This document shows positions 1 to 8,517 of a stretch of DNA of 64,000 nt, one piece after another. Where the stretch lies: assembly GCF_000174755.1 (NCBI RefSeq), contig NZ_ACLQ01000001.1, positions 1-64,000 of the forward strand, given 5' to 3'. The notes under the pieces were generated by a model. That model saw only the letters and a program-made list of their open reading frames with translations. It was not told where the DNA came from and ran no database searches. Origin of the DNA: Capnocytophaga gingivalis ATCC 33624 (lineage in GTDB: Bacteria > Bacteroidota > Bacteroidia > Flavobacteriales > Flavobacteriaceae). Positions within the stretch are counted from its first letter, which is position 1; each line of letters opens with the position of its first letter. A program made the translations under genes and the position numbers.

Positions 1-707
1 ATATTTGGTTTAAGTATGACAACGAATATGTCCTAAAGGATTTTTCTTTGGAAATTCCTAAGGGGAAAACAGTGGCACTGGTAGGACAGTCAGGGAGTGG
101 AAAGAGTACAATTGCAAACCTGATTGCTCGCTTCTACGATGTGGATAAGGGAAGTATCTCTTTCGATGGAATAGATATCCGAGATATCAAGATTCATTCT
201 CTTAGAGACCTTATAGGAATTGTTTCTCAGGATTCTATTCTCTTCAATGACACTATTACCAATAATCTCCTTATAGGAAAGGCAGATGCTTCTTCCCAAG
301 AAATAGAGGAGGCTGCCAAGGTAGCTAATGCCTACAACTTTATCAATGATCTACCTAATAAGTTCCAGACCAATATTGGAGATATGGGTGGAAAGCTCTC
401 CGGTGGACAGAAGCAACGCTTGAGTATAGCCCGTGCAGTACTGAAAAATCCTCCTATTATGATACTGGATGAGGCTACTTCTGCCTTGGATACTGAAAGT
501 GAAAAATTAGTGCAGAATGCCTTAGAAAAAATGATGCTGAATCGTACTTCTGTTGTTATTGCACACCGTCTTTCTACTATTCAAAATGCCGATATTATTG
601 TGGTGATGGAAAAAGGAAAAATCATAGAACAAGGAAATCACACCTCCCTGATGGCCAAAAATGGCACATATCGCAAACTTGTAGAAATGCAATCTTTTAG
701 TGAGTGA
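1..707 (+). CDS. ABC exporter, ATP-binding C-terminal part (cut by window edge)
   Basis: The frame is open from base 3, so the 5' part of the gene lies outside the window. What remains is a complete nucleotide-binding domain of about 235 residues. Visible motifs are Walker A GQSGSGKST, Q-loop VSQD, signature LSGGQKQR, Walker B IMILDEATSALD and switch His IAHRLST. This arrangement and the preceding strand (YDNEYVLKDFSLEI) are typical of fused membrane-plus-ATPase half transporters of the MsbA/lipid exporter type, which work as inner-membrane dimers. The substrate cannot be read from the NBD. The TTG at 48 is an internal codon, not a start. The gene converges on the K+ channel gene. Confidence 0.9.
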   Translation, partial: IWFKYDNEYVLKDFSLEIPKGKTVALVGQSGSGKSTIANLIARFYDVDKGSISFDGIDIRDIKIHSLRDLIGIVSQDSILFNDTITNNLLIGKADASSQEIEEAAKVANAYNFINDLPNKFQTNIGDMGGKLSGGQKQRLSIARAVLKNPPIMILDEATSALDTESEKLVQNALEKMMLNRTSVVIAHRLSTIQNADIIVVMEKGKIIEQGNHTSLMAKNGTYRKLVEMQSFSE

Positions 708-734
708 AATCTGGAGAATGGAGGGTGAAAAGAA

Positions 735-1616
735 TCATTGTTTTGCCCCACATTTATGGCAATATAAGGCATCATCGGGTAGGGGATAGGTTCCACAATG
801 CCTACAGTAACCATGGGTGTGGCTATGGGAATACTTGGTGGGGGGAGTTCTGTGAGAATAATGAGGCTTTTGTTCCTCCTTTTTTCTATAGAAACGCGAG
901 TACTCAGAGGTCACAATACCTGTAGGTACGGCTATGATACCATACCCTAATATCATGATGATCGAAGCCATAATTTGTCCGAAAGTAGTGGTGGGCACTA
1001 CATCTCCATAACCTACAGTGGTGAGTGTTACAATACACCAATAGATACTACGAGGAATACTTGTAAAGGCCTTGTCATGGGGTTCTATCATATACATAAG
1101 TGCTCCTAAAATAACACTGAGTACCAGTACAAAATAGATGAATACCAATATCTTAGTCTGGCTATTCTTCAATGCCTTTCTTAGCTGATTGGCCTGCTGG
1201 GTGAACTGCACCAAGTCTAAAATCCTAAAGATACGTAATAGCCTAAGAATGCGGATAATAGATAAAAATTTGGATTCTGCTACAAAGAAAGAAAGGTATA
1301 CAGGTAAGATAGAAATTAGGTCTATAATACCATAAAAGCTAAAGATATATCGTTTCCACTTGGGGTTACAGATGATGCGCAGGATATACTCTATAGTGAA
1401 GAAAATGGTAATCATCCACTCCAATATTACCAGTAGAGTATGTATATGTTTGTCTACAGTTTTGATACTCTCAAAAATGGTTAAAAAAACACTCAAAAGG
1501 ATAAATCCTAAGAGAATAAGGTCAAAAAGCTTTCCTGCAACAGTGTCTCTACCATAAATAATGGTAAAAGCCTTTTCTTTTAGGAGTTCATATTTTTCTT
1601 TTAGTGCTTTTTTCAT
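735..1616 (-). CDS. Voltage-gated-type K+ channel with C-terminal zinc ribbon
   Basis: An inner-membrane protein of 293 residues with six predicted membrane segments. An S4-like helix carries regularly spaced arginines (IIRILRLLRIFRIL, about 121-134), and the pore loop TLTTVGYGD (about 197-205) holds the K+ selectivity signature. After the last helix comes a His-rich linker, then a CxxC-x11-CxxC zinc ribbon (Cys about 271, 274, 286, 289). A regulatory zinc ribbon on the end of such a channel is uncommon. I chose the ATG at 1616. A longer frame exists to 1661, but its extra 15 codons are read from the terminal repeat of the adjacent MITE-like element. Function as a K+ channel is well supported; gating by metal is inference. 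Confidence 0.88.
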   Translation of the reverse strand: MKKALKEKYELLKEKAFTIIYGRDTVAGKLFDLILLGFILLSVFLTIFESIKTVDKHIHTLLVILEWMITIFFTIEYILRIICNPKWKRYIFSFYGIIDLISILPVYLSFFVAESKFLSIIRILRLLRIFRILDLVQFTQQANQLRKALKNSQTKILVFIYFVLVLSVILGALMYMIEPHDKAFTSIPRSIYWCIVTLTTVGYGDVVPTTTFGQIMASIIMILGYGIIAVPTGIVTSEYSRFYRKKEEQKPHYSHRTPPTKYSHSHTHGYCRHCGTYPLPDDALYCHKCGAKQ

Positions 1617-1635
1617 TTTAGATTGTATAAAGAAA

Positions 1636-1786
1636 GAGGGTGTCCGAAAAGTCCAAAACATTATTTTTCAAAGTTTAAATCGAATATTTTTCAAATTTTA
1701 TTCTATTGAAAATCAGTTGTTTTAGATTCTGTTGTAGGGGTGATTTGCAAATCACCCTTCATGAATAAGACTTTTTGGACAGCCTC
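1636..1786. repeat. MITE-like element with inverted termini
   Basis: The left end GAGGGTGTCCGAAAAGTC (1636-1653) and the complement of the right end (1769-1786) match at 16 of 18 positions. The interior is non-coding and AT-rich, with a perfect 20-base palindrome at 1738-1757 (GGGTGATTTGCAAATCACCC). Short size, inverted ends and no coding capacity fit a non-autonomous transposable element. No target duplication is obvious. It lies 20 bases upstream of the K+ channel start and supplies the leader DNA of that gene. Confidence 0.6.
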
Positions 1787-1799
1787 TTTAATTTCTTAT

Positions 1800-2210
1800 T
1801 TAACAAAATTCGTTGTAAGCAGCTACTAAGTTTTCTGCAATTACCTCAGCTACACGTCCTTCTATATGGTGTCTTTCCAACATATGCACGAGCTCTCCAT
1901 CCTTAAAGAGGGCAATGCTTGGAGAAGAAGGAGGAAAAGGAAGCATATAATCTCTCATTTGTGCAGTAGCCTCTATATCAAAGCCTGCAAAGACAGTCAC
2001 CAAGTGATCAGGCTTCTTAGCATTTTTAAGGCTTAACACTACTGCAGGGCGAGCATTTCTTGCCGCACAACCACATACAGAATTTACCACAACAAGGGTA
2101 GTACCAGAGCGCTTAATAGCCTCATCTACACTTTCTACACTGTGAAGTGATTCAAAACCAACACTTTCAAGCTCCGCTATCATAGGAGCCACTATTTCAG
2201 GTGGATACAT
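1800..2210 (-). CDS. Bacilliredoxin, BrxA/BrxB (YphP/YqiW) family
   Basis: A cytosolic protein of 136 residues, the usual length for this family (DUF1094). The active-site motif Cys-Gly-Cys (46-48, in VVNSVCGCAARNARP) is the family hallmark, and the thioredoxin-like fold ends with SPSIALFKDGELVHMLERH. Bacilliredoxins remove low-molecular-weight thiols such as bacillithiol from oxidised proteins. Presence here implies a bacillithiol-type redox system, which is known in several Bacteroidota. A TACCTTTG -7 element is readable on the minus strand at 2239-2246, so the gene probably has its own promoter. Confidence 0.93.
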   Translation of the reverse strand: MYPPEIVAPMIAELESVGFESLHSVESVDEAIKRSGTTLVVVNSVCGCAARNARPAVVLSLKNAKKPDHLVTVFAGFDIEATAQMRDYMLPFPPSSPSIALFKDGELVHMLERHHIEGRVAEVIAENLVAAYNEFC

Positions 2211-2372
2211 AATTTTTAGTATTATTTATTCGCAGGGACAAAGGTACAAAAAATTAATGATTAATGGTGAATAGTGAATTGTTAATTTTTTTAGAGAAAT
2301 AATCCTTTTAAAAATGTAGGGGATTGGAAAAAAAGTTGTACTTTTGCAAGGGAAATCTTTAAAAGGGATTCT

Positions 2373-2849
2373 ATGAGAAAGTTATTATTCTTTTTGTTGT
2401 TTCTTCCCTTATGGGCTGGAGCACAAGGTTTTGATGATTTTGAATATTGGGGAGTAAGGGCGGCCTTTACCCATACCAATCGCTCCCATAACTTGGGCTT
2501 TGTAGGGGCGTCTCTCAATACAGAGTATAACTGGGTAAGCCGTTCACTCTATGCGGGAGTACATTTGGGGGCACAAAACACTTTTACCGAAGAGGGTCGT
2601 AAGCAGTCCAAAATGGAAATAGTGCCTGAGATAGGGTATGAGTTTAGCCTTGTCCTCTTAGGAATAGGTGCTTCGCTCAATACCCATGCCTTCCAACCGC
2701 GTGTAGGGCTTTCTTTTTTCAATATTCATCAGGCCTATGTGGGATATTCGCTTCCTTTCCGTCAAGATACCGTTTTCAAGGGACTGACCTTTACACTTGT
2801 GCTTAATCTCTCTAATGCAGAAAGCAGTAATGATTTGAGACTGTGGTAA
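2373..2849 (+). CDS. Secreted or outer-membrane protein of unknown function
   Basis: A protein of 158 residues with a clear signal peptide (RKLLFFLLFLPLWAGAQ; cleavage after AQG or AGA expected). The mature part is rich in aromatic and small residues in alternating patterns (FNIHQAYVGYSLPF, GLTFTLVLNL), as in small beta-barrel outer-membrane proteins. No known family is recognised. A TACTTTTG -7 element lies at 2339-2346. It sits 37 bases upstream of ribBA on the same strand, so the two may be co-transcribed. The beta-barrel reading is inference from composition only. Confidence 0.75.
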   Translation: MRKLLFFLLFLPLWAGAQGFDDFEYWGVRAAFTHTNRSHNLGFVGASLNTEYNWVSRSLYAGVHLGAQNTFTEEGRKQSKMEIVPEIGYEFSLVLLGIGASLNTHAFQPRVGLSFFNIHQAYVGYSLPFRQDTVFKGLTFTLVLNLSNAESSNDLRLW

Positions 2850-2886
2850 TTTAAGAAAATTTCATAATAATATAAATAGTAAATTA

Positions 2887-4014
2887 ATGAACCAAGAAAT
2901 AAAGCTCAATACCATAGAAGAGGCTATTGAGGATATCAAACAAGGGAAAATGATCATCGTGGTAGATGATGAAGACCGCGAAAACGAAGGGGATTTTATC
3001 GCAGCCGCTGAAAAAGTGACTCCTGAAATGATTAACTTTATGACTCAGCATGGGCGAGGCTTACTCTGCGCACCTTTGTTAGAGAAGCGTTGTAAGGAAT
3101 TGGGCTTGGACATGATGGTGGAGAACAACACCGTACTGCACCATACCCAATTTACGGTTTCTATAGACCTCAAGGGAGAGGGCTGTACTACAGGAATTTC
3201 TGTATTTGACCGAGCTAAGACGATTAAGGCATTGGTAAAACCTCAGACCAAGCCAGAGGACTTTGGTCGCCCAGGGCATATATTCCCCCTCAGAGCTAAA
3301 GAAGGTGGGGTACTTCGTCGTACAGGCCATACCGAGGCAGCGGTCGATTTGGCTCGCTTGGCAGGACTTGAACCTGCAGGGATTCTTATTGAGATCCTCA
3401 ACGAGGATGGTTCCATGGCACGCTTGCCACAACTTGTGAAAGTAGCTGAGAAACATAATCTTAAGATTATTTCCATAGAAGACTTGGTAGCCTATCGTAT
3501 GCGTCATGATAGTCTTATTGTCAAAAAAGAAGATTTTTCGATAGATACGGATTATGGACAATTTCGTCTTCGTGCTTATGAACAAACTACCAATGGACAG
3601 ATTCACTTGGCTTTTACCAAAGGTACTTGGGCTAAGGACGAACCGGTGCTTACCCGTATTCATGCCAACTTTATCAGCAATGATATTTTGGATCTTTTGT
3701 GCAAGAAAGACAACGAACTTAATCGTATCTTCCAGCAAATAGATGCGGCTGGCAAAGGGGCTTTCATAGTCATCAATCAAGGAGCTTATTCTCAAAATCT
3801 TCTTCATCGTATCCAAACCATCAAGGAGGCTCAGGAAGGCAAGCAAGCCCCTTCGCAAGTGCCTTCTTCTCAGGTGAAGGATATAGGAATAGGTGCTCAG
3901 ATCCTTATCGATCTAGGTATCTCTCATATGAAACTCCTTACCAACTCTGAGCCCTCTCGCTATATAGGAATGTCTGGCTATGGGTTGGAAATTACCGATT
4001 ATGTAAACTACTAA
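2887..4014 (+). CDS. ribB: 3,4-dihydroxy-2-butanone-4-phosphate synthase with degenerate GTP cyclohydrolase II domain
   Basis: A protein of 375 residues. The N-terminal half (about 1-205) is a normal RibB domain that converts ribulose 5-phosphate into the four-carbon precursor of riboflavin: [12 protein letters not shown] (metal/substrate acidic cluster), [12 protein letters not shown] and [18 protein letters not shown] are intact. The C-terminal half aligns in layout with RibA but lacks its zinc-binding segment; no SxRCDCG-like cysteine cluster is present anywhere after residue 205. It should therefore have RibB activity only, with the RibA-like half structural or vestigial. It is followed after one base by the GlmU-like gene, so the two are translationally coupled. 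Confidence 0.93.
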   Translation: MNQEIKLNTIEEAIEDIKQGKMIIVVDDEDRENEGDFIAAAEKVTPEMINFMTQHGRGLLCAPLLEKRCKELGLDMMVENNTVLHHTQFTVSIDLKGEGCTTGISVFDRAKTIKALVKPQTKPEDFGRPGHIFPLRAKEGGVLRRTGHTEAAVDLARLAGLEPAGILIEILNEDGSMARLPQLVKVAEKHNLKIISIEDLVAYRMRHDSLIVKKEDFSIDTDYGQFRLRAYEQTTNGQIHLAFTKGTWAKDEPVLTRIHANFISNDILDLLCKKDNELNRIFQQIDAAGKGAFIVINQGAYSQNLLHRIQTIKEAQEGKQAPSQVPSSQVKDIGIGAQILIDLGISHMKLLTNSEPSRYIGMSGYGLEITDYVNY

Positions 4015-4015
4015 G

Positions 4016-5176
4016 ATGAAAATAGAACGACTTCTCTTTGAGGATAAAAACATTATAAAGGATTTCTTCCCTTTTACCTTTACCCGTCCTTCAGCTGAGT
4101 TACGTGCAGGGATCTTAACTTTTTCCGAACGCTGGCAACGGCTCTTGGGGATAACACAGGTGTCTTACCTCACTGCAGATTACCTCCAAGGAAAGTACCC
4201 TTATACAGGTGTATCAGAAGAGGTGACTCTCTCTATTTATGCAAATTTCTTGCCTACCCCTCGACTTTTAGAGCAATTGCGTTCTCTTGAGGTAGGGGAA
4301 TCTATTACGTATCAAGGGAGGACCTTGGCTTTCGTGGGAAAAAGTATTACACTTTCATCTATACCTCCTATAGAGTGGGAAGAGCCATTGGTGCTTTTTG
4401 AAAAACCTACTGACCTTTTTACCTATAACGATAAGGCGATAGACTTCGATTTTAAGCTACTTACCCAAGGACGTACCTCAGCACCACTTTCGCCAACCAA
4501 TGGCTTCTTGGGCGATAAGGCAGACCTCTTCATAGAAGAAGGGGCTAAGGTTGAGTTTGCTACCCTCAATTGTCAAAAAGGGAAAATCTACATAGGTAAG
4601 GATGCTGAAGTGATGGAAGGGAGTCACCTGCGTGGGCCTATCGCCCTTTGTGAGCACGCTACTGTGAATATGGGTGCTAAGCTCTATGGAGCTACCACTA
4701 TAGGTCCTTATAGCAAAGTAGGAGGAGAGATTTCTAACTCTGTTATTTGGGGGTATTCTAACAAGGGACACGATGGCTTCTTAGGAAATTCTGTATTGGG
4801 GCAGTGGTGTAATCTCGGTGCGGATACCAATGTCTCTAACCTGAAAAACACTTATAATACCATACAGCTATGGGACTACCAAAAAGGGGGATACTCTTCT
4901 TCAGGATTACAATTCTGTGGGGTGCTGATGGGAGACCATTCAAAAACGGCTATCAACACTCAGCTTAATAGTGGTACTACTGTAGGGGTTTTTGCTAATC
5001 TCTTTTCTGCTGGATTTCCAAGCAAATATATCCCCAACTTCGCTTGGGGAGCTTCTGCTGATAAATATCGTTTGGACGAGGCTTTTGCCGTAGCCGAGCG
5101 TGTGATGGCTCGTAGGGGGATTGCTTTTGACCAGAAGGAACAAGATATACTCCAGTGGTTGTTTGATAACCAATAG
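4016..5176 (+). CDS. GlmU-like sugar nucleotidyltransferase (NTP_transf_4 type)
   Basis: A protein of 386 residues. The N-terminus (RLLFEDKNIIKDFFPFTFTRP) matches the Bacteroidota-specific nucleotidyltransferase-like domain. The second half (about 180-340) has left-handed beta-helix hexapeptide repeats, as in GlmU acyl/uridylyltransferases (IYIGKDAEVMEGSHLRGPIAL, GAKLYGATTIGPYSKVGGEI). It probably acts on a sugar-1-phosphate or nucleotide sugar in cell-envelope precursor supply; the exact substrate is unknown. It starts one base after the ribB stop, which makes translational coupling likely. A strong hairpin follows the stop. Confidence 0.85.
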   Translation: MKIERLLFEDKNIIKDFFPFTFTRPSAELRAGILTFSERWQRLLGITQVSYLTADYLQGKYPYTGVSEEVTLSIYANFLPTPRLLEQLRSLEVGESITYQGRTLAFVGKSITLSSIPPIEWEEPLVLFEKPTDLFTYNDKAIDFDFKLLTQGRTSAPLSPTNGFLGDKADLFIEEGAKVEFATLNCQKGKIYIGKDAEVMEGSHLRGPIALCEHATVNMGAKLYGATTIGPYSKVGGEISNSVIWGYSNKGHDGFLGNSVLGQWCNLGADTNVSNLKNTYNTIQLWDYQKGGYSSSGLQFCGVLMGDHSKTAINTQLNSGTTVGVFANLFSAGFPSKYIPNFAWGASADKYRLDEAFAVAERVMARRGIAFDQKEQDILQWLFDNQ

Positions 5177-5204
5177 GTAAGTTTCCCGTTTTATAGATTA
5201 TATT

Positions 5205-5241
5205 TCCCCTTGTAGGTATGAAGGATATACTTACAAGGGGA
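5205..5241. terminator. Hairpin between convergent genes
   Basis: The arms at 5205-5219 and 5227-5241 pair over 15 bases with one G-T pair and a 7-base loop, followed by a T-rich stretch. It ends the ribB operon and can serve the convergent membrane-protein gene. Confidence 0.75.
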
Positions 5242-5249
5242 TTTTATTA

Positions 5250-5564
5250 CTATCCTATAACCCCACGAGTCATTATATATACCCAAGGCGCGATTTTGAT
5301 AATGAAAATACTGAGATATAATAAAGCATAAGTAAAGGGTGCTTTATTGGTAAAGCACATCACAAGTGCTATAGGGATTGTCAGTAGCTCCAGAGCCCCT
5401 CCATACATAAAGTTCAACCACAAAATAGTATCCCCTAAGTAGTCAGAAAGTATCTTTCCTATATCTGTTCTTCCCAAATCAAAAAGATATAATATAGAAA
5501 AGAGCAAGAAAGGACTGAGTGATAGTAGCTCTAAGATGTTTAGAAATGTAAAAAATCGCTACAT
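5250..5564 (-). pseudogene. Small membrane protein gene with amber second codon
   Basis: Three hydrophobic segments make up the frame (FFTFLNILELLSLSPFLLF, LELLTIPIALVMCF, ALLYLSIFIIKIAPWVYI). Coding-quality sequence continues upstream of the first usable TTG (5507) to a TAG at 5559-5561, and the codon before that TAG is ATG (5562-5564). The natural reading is Met, then a stop where a sense codon once stood, then RFFTFLN. Either codon 2 mutated to amber and the gene is dead, or translation starts at an internal non-ATG codon. No family recognised. It lies between the ribB operon terminator and the aldehyde dehydrogenase gene. Confidence 0.55.
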
Positions 5565-5642
5565 AAAGTTAATGTTTGGAACAAGGGTGGGCTAAGTCTT
5601 TGTCTATAGGAAAGAATTGTTCATTATAGAATTTAGAGTCTA

Positions 5643-6938
5643 TTATTTCACCACTACAGTTTTGATATTGGCAAACTCCCATACACCAAAGTAGGAGAGC
5701 TCACGGCCATAGCCTGAGTTTTTGATGCCGCCAAAGGGCAAATGTGGATCACTGATGAGCATTTCATTGATATATACCGCACCTTCGTCAAAGCGAGGGG
5801 CTTGTGATTTTACAAAATCTACATTCTGGGAGAAGATGGACACTCCTAAGCCGAAATCAGATTGGTTGCTCAGGGCAATGGCCTCTTCAAAATCTCGGAA
5901 GGTAGAGATAACCGCTACTGGGCCAAAGGTCTCTTCCCTGAATACCCGCATACTAGGAGTGACATCTGTAAGCACGGTAGGAGTGTAGAAAGCACCGGTA
6001 CGTTTGCCTCCACAGCGTAGTGTAGCTCCCTCGGCAAGGCTCTGCTTGACCATTTCTTCTATTTCTATTGCCAAGTCTTCCCTTGCCATAGCACCTATTT
6101 CGGTATTAAGATCGTATTTGTCGCCTTGTTTGAGCCCTTTTACTTTTTCGGTAAAGGCTTCTATAAAGGATTGGGCTATGGATTCTTGCACTAAGATACG
6201 CTTACCTGCAATACAACTCTGTCCAGCATTCTGCATACGGGCATTGACGGCTGTGATAACGGCTTTTGTGAGATCTGCATCTTCACAAACGATAAAGGCG
6301 GCACTGCCTCCGAGTTCCAAAACAGATTTCTTAAGGTGCTTACCTGCACACTGAGCTACCGACCTACCTGCAGGCTCACTTCCTGTAAGAGTAACGCCCT
6401 TGATAGCAGGGTGAGCGATGATTTCCTCTACATATTGGCTTGGCAAAGATAGGTTTTTATAGATAGGAAAACCTAAGGATTCATCAAGGAAGATTTCTTC
6501 TAACAATGCTGCAGCGGTAGGGACATTGGAGGCGTGTTTTACCACTAATACATTTCCTAATAGCAGGTTGGGAATAGCTACACGGAATACTTGCCAAAAA
6601 GGGAAATTCCACGGCATGACCGCCAAGAGTACCCCTAAGGGATCTAAGCGTACATAACTCTCTGTCCAGCTGCTTTGCAGGGGTTGAGGGCGGAGAAAGT
6701 CGTCTATGTGGGTTAGGTAATAATCACATAGCGTAGCACACTTCTTGACTTCAGCGAGAGATTGTGCCAAAGGCTTATTCATATCAGTGGTGATAGCTTT
6801 GGCGTATTTTTCACTATGAGCAAGGAGCTTTTCCTTGATACGAACAATACTTTCTTTGCGCGAAGCTAAAGGGCGTGTTTTCCAAGTGTGGTAAGCGTTT
6901 TCTACTTCGCTTACAGCAGTAAGGGCTTTATTTATCAT
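5643..6938 (-). CDS. NAD(P)-dependent aldehyde dehydrogenase (succinate-semialdehyde type)
   Basis: A cytosolic enzyme of 431 residues that oxidises an aldehyde to a carboxylic acid. Visible parts are the cofactor-fold segment PWNFPFWQVFRVAIPNLLLG, the catalytic Glu in VLELGGSAAF (about 208) and the catalytic Cys in NAGQSCIAGKR (about 242). Relatives of the succinate-semialdehyde dehydrogenase group are usually about 20 residues longer at the N-terminus. Here the first residues already align with the region after that segment, and an insertion sequence ends 18 bases upstream of the ATG. The insertion may have removed the original start and promoter (inference). Substrate assignment is by family only. 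Confidence 0.88.
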   Translation of the reverse strand: MINKALTAVSEVENAYHTWKTRPLASRKESIVRIKEKLLAHSEKYAKAITTDMNKPLAQSLAEVKKCATLCDYYLTHIDDFLRPQPLQSSWTESYVRLDPLGVLLAVMPWNFPFWQVFRVAIPNLLLGNVLVVKHASNVPTAAALLEEIFLDESLGFPIYKNLSLPSQYVEEIIAHPAIKGVTLTGSEPAGRSVAQCAGKHLKKSVLELGGSAAFIVCEDADLTKAVITAVNARMQNAGQSCIAGKRILVQESIAQSFIEAFTEKVKGLKQGDKYDLNTEIGAMAREDLAIEIEEMVKQSLAEGATLRCGGKRTGAFYTPTVLTDVTPSMRVFREETFGPVAVISTFRDFEEAIALSNQSDFGLGVSIFSQNVDFVKSQAPRFDEGAVYINEMLISDPHLPFGGIKNSGYGRELSYFGVWEFANIKTVVVK

Positions 6939-6955
6939 CTTTTATAATTAAACGT

Positions 6956-7839
6956 GTTTAAACTTTTTTGAGGAACTTGGAGATAAACCCTAATAGGAGC
7001 ATTCCTATCCAAGTTACATCAAGATACTCGTATCTCATTATCAAACCTTTATATCTGTCAAGCCAACCATTTGCTTGTTCAATCTTAAACCTATTTTTGT
7101 ACAATTCTTCATCAAAATAAACATCTGGTTGCTCTCCATTTCGGGGATTAGGTTTAATATTTGCTATAATTTCTTTGCTTTCTAAAAACTCTCTAAGAGA
7201 TTTGCTATCAAATCCCGCATCAGCATTGAGAAACAGACCTTTATGCTCTATTGCTGCTTCTTCTAACAAAGCTAAGATTTCTTTTAGTACTACTTCTTCT
7301 ATTTCATATAAGTCATTGTGATTTCCTGCTTTAGGGCTTCCCATTGCTATCATTTGCCCTTTATTATCACACAAAAAAATACTATTGGTGGTTACAGCTT
7401 TTTTCCTTGCTTGATAACCTGCTGACGCTCCTTTTTGGCGACAACGTGTATGACTACCATCCAATTGAATGCAAGATATATCTAACTTTCTTTTCTTCGT
7501 CCTTAATAGATTCAACCATACTCGCTAAAAGCTACCATCTTTACTCCATTTGTTGAAGTAGTAATAGACATTTTGCCAAGAGATTTCACCTTTTTCAAAA
7601 TAACTCCCAATAGGAAGTTCTCTCCATTGCACCCCTGTTTTTAATCTCTTGAGAATCAATAAAAATATTGAAGCCAAATCAAAATTACTTTTAAATCCTC
7701 TTTTTCCTACACTTAAAAAGGGAATAATCCGTTTATTTATTGTATCTTTGCCCAAAGTTCTTGAATTTTGGTGTTCTTTTTTTCTCAAACACAAAATTAC
7801 TAATTTTCGGGAACTTTTACTTCTCTAAAAAGTTTAAAC
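6956..7839 (-). mobile_element. IS5-family-like insertion sequence
   Basis: Inverted ends GTTTAAACTTTTT at 6956 and, as complement, at 7827-7839 bracket one transposase gene. The left end overlaps the transposase stop codon. Length (884 bp), the DDE transposase type and short inverted ends fit IS5-family elements of the ISL2/IS1031/IS427 kind; the subgroup is not certain. No unambiguous target duplication is visible. It separates the aldehyde dehydrogenase gene from the toxin/immunity island. Confidence 0.85.
6958..7794 (-). pseudogene. IS5-type transposase interrupted by one amber codon
   Basis: One frame carries the N-terminal DUF4096-like part (FDLASIFLLILKRLKTGVQW, WQNVYYYFNKWSKDGSF) and the DDE catalytic part (CIQLDGSHTRCRQKGASAG, GLFLNADAGFDSKSLREFL, RFKIEQANGWLDRYKGLIMR). 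A TAG at 7525-7527 separates GSF from RVWLNLL, where family members normally have Glu (GSFERVW). It is a nonsense change, not a frameshift, since both halves share the frame. The first codon of the readable frame is TTG and no ATG precedes it. Unless the amber codon is read through, the element cannot transpose by itself. Confidence 0.85.
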
Positions 7840-7843
7840 AGTT

Positions 7844-8347
7844 TCAGTATCTACTTTTTAATCTGAAAATGAATTCATATGTATCAATATTAAAAAAATA
7901 ATGATAAATACACGGACTTCGTTCATCTTCCCAAACCCACACCTCTAAATGATTCTCAAATTCTCTAATAAAATTATTCTTATTTGAAATTATCTTATTT
8001 ATTTGTAAAAAACCTCCTCCTTTTTTACCATTAGGTAATATAGGCGTTGTTAGTACCTTCTCTATTTCTGCTGTAGGAGTGTATATTACAATGTTATTTG
8101 GAGCAGGAAAAGATGCTTCTGCCGTTTGATATTGAATAAAAATCTTATCTTTTTCTATAAGAACATCCCCAAATTCTTTTCTTTGAAAACATATCTCATA
8201 TTTCTTATTCTTATAATTCCATTCAATAGCATCGATTGCCATTCTATTGCCAAATCGTAATGCTTGATCTTTTTCATTAGGATTTTCATAATTGAAATAA
8301 TAATCTTTATTATTTTCTTTTTTCCTACATAATACATTAGTAATCAT
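7844..8347 (-). CDS. Hypothetical protein, probable orphan immunity protein
   Basis: A soluble protein of 167 residues with no recognised family. No signal peptide or membrane segment is seen; it is rich in Lys, Asn and aromatic residues like the rest of this island. Its ATG overlaps the TGA of a short upstream frame (..NNTIERTLSKNLRII) in an ATGA arrangement, the same layout as the tip/immunity pairs next door. I therefore read it as the last immunity-like gene of the array (inference). The IS ends five bases after its stop, and the stop itself is host sequence, so the gene is probably not truncated. Confidence 0.6.
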   Translation of the reverse strand: MITNVLCRKKENNKDYYFNYENPNEKDQALRFGNRMAIDAIEWNYKNKKYEICFQRKEFGDVLIEKDKIFIQYQTAEASFPAPNNIVIYTPTAEIEKVLTTPILPNGKKGGGFLQINKIISNKNNFIREFENHLEVWVWEDERSPCIYHYFFNIDTYEFIFRLKSRY

Positions 8348-8408
8348 ATTATTCTAAGATTTTTAGATAAGGTTCTCTCTATTGTATTATTTATTCACTT
8401 TTTCTGCT

Positions 8409-8517
8409 CTAATGTTCAACTAACCAGATACTATTTTTCTTGAGATAGAGAATAGGTTCTTCCTCAAATTTAAACCCTTTTATGGGAGTTCTTTCTTCCC
8501 ATACATCGGTAACTTCA
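8409..8517 (-). repeat. Array boundary block, copy 4 (partial)
   Basis: This covers the last 35 codons of immunity module D. It matches the other three boundary blocks closely but lacks the tip-leading half, which ends the array on this side. Confidence 0.85.

Noticed and set aside
704-925. Plus-strand frame overlapping the K+ channel 3' end
   Set aside because: It is antisense to the channel tail; His/Cys codons of the zinc ribbon give it an unusual composition but no family.
1616-1661. Longer N-terminus of the K+ channel
   Set aside because: The extra codons come from the terminal repeat of the MITE-like element.
3079-3858. Long open frame antisense to ribB
   Set aside because: It is a shadow of a clearly coding gene; no protein family pattern and no start context.
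7844-8347. Truncation of this gene by the insertion sequence
   Set aside because: Its stop codon lies in host DNA beyond the inverted end of the element.
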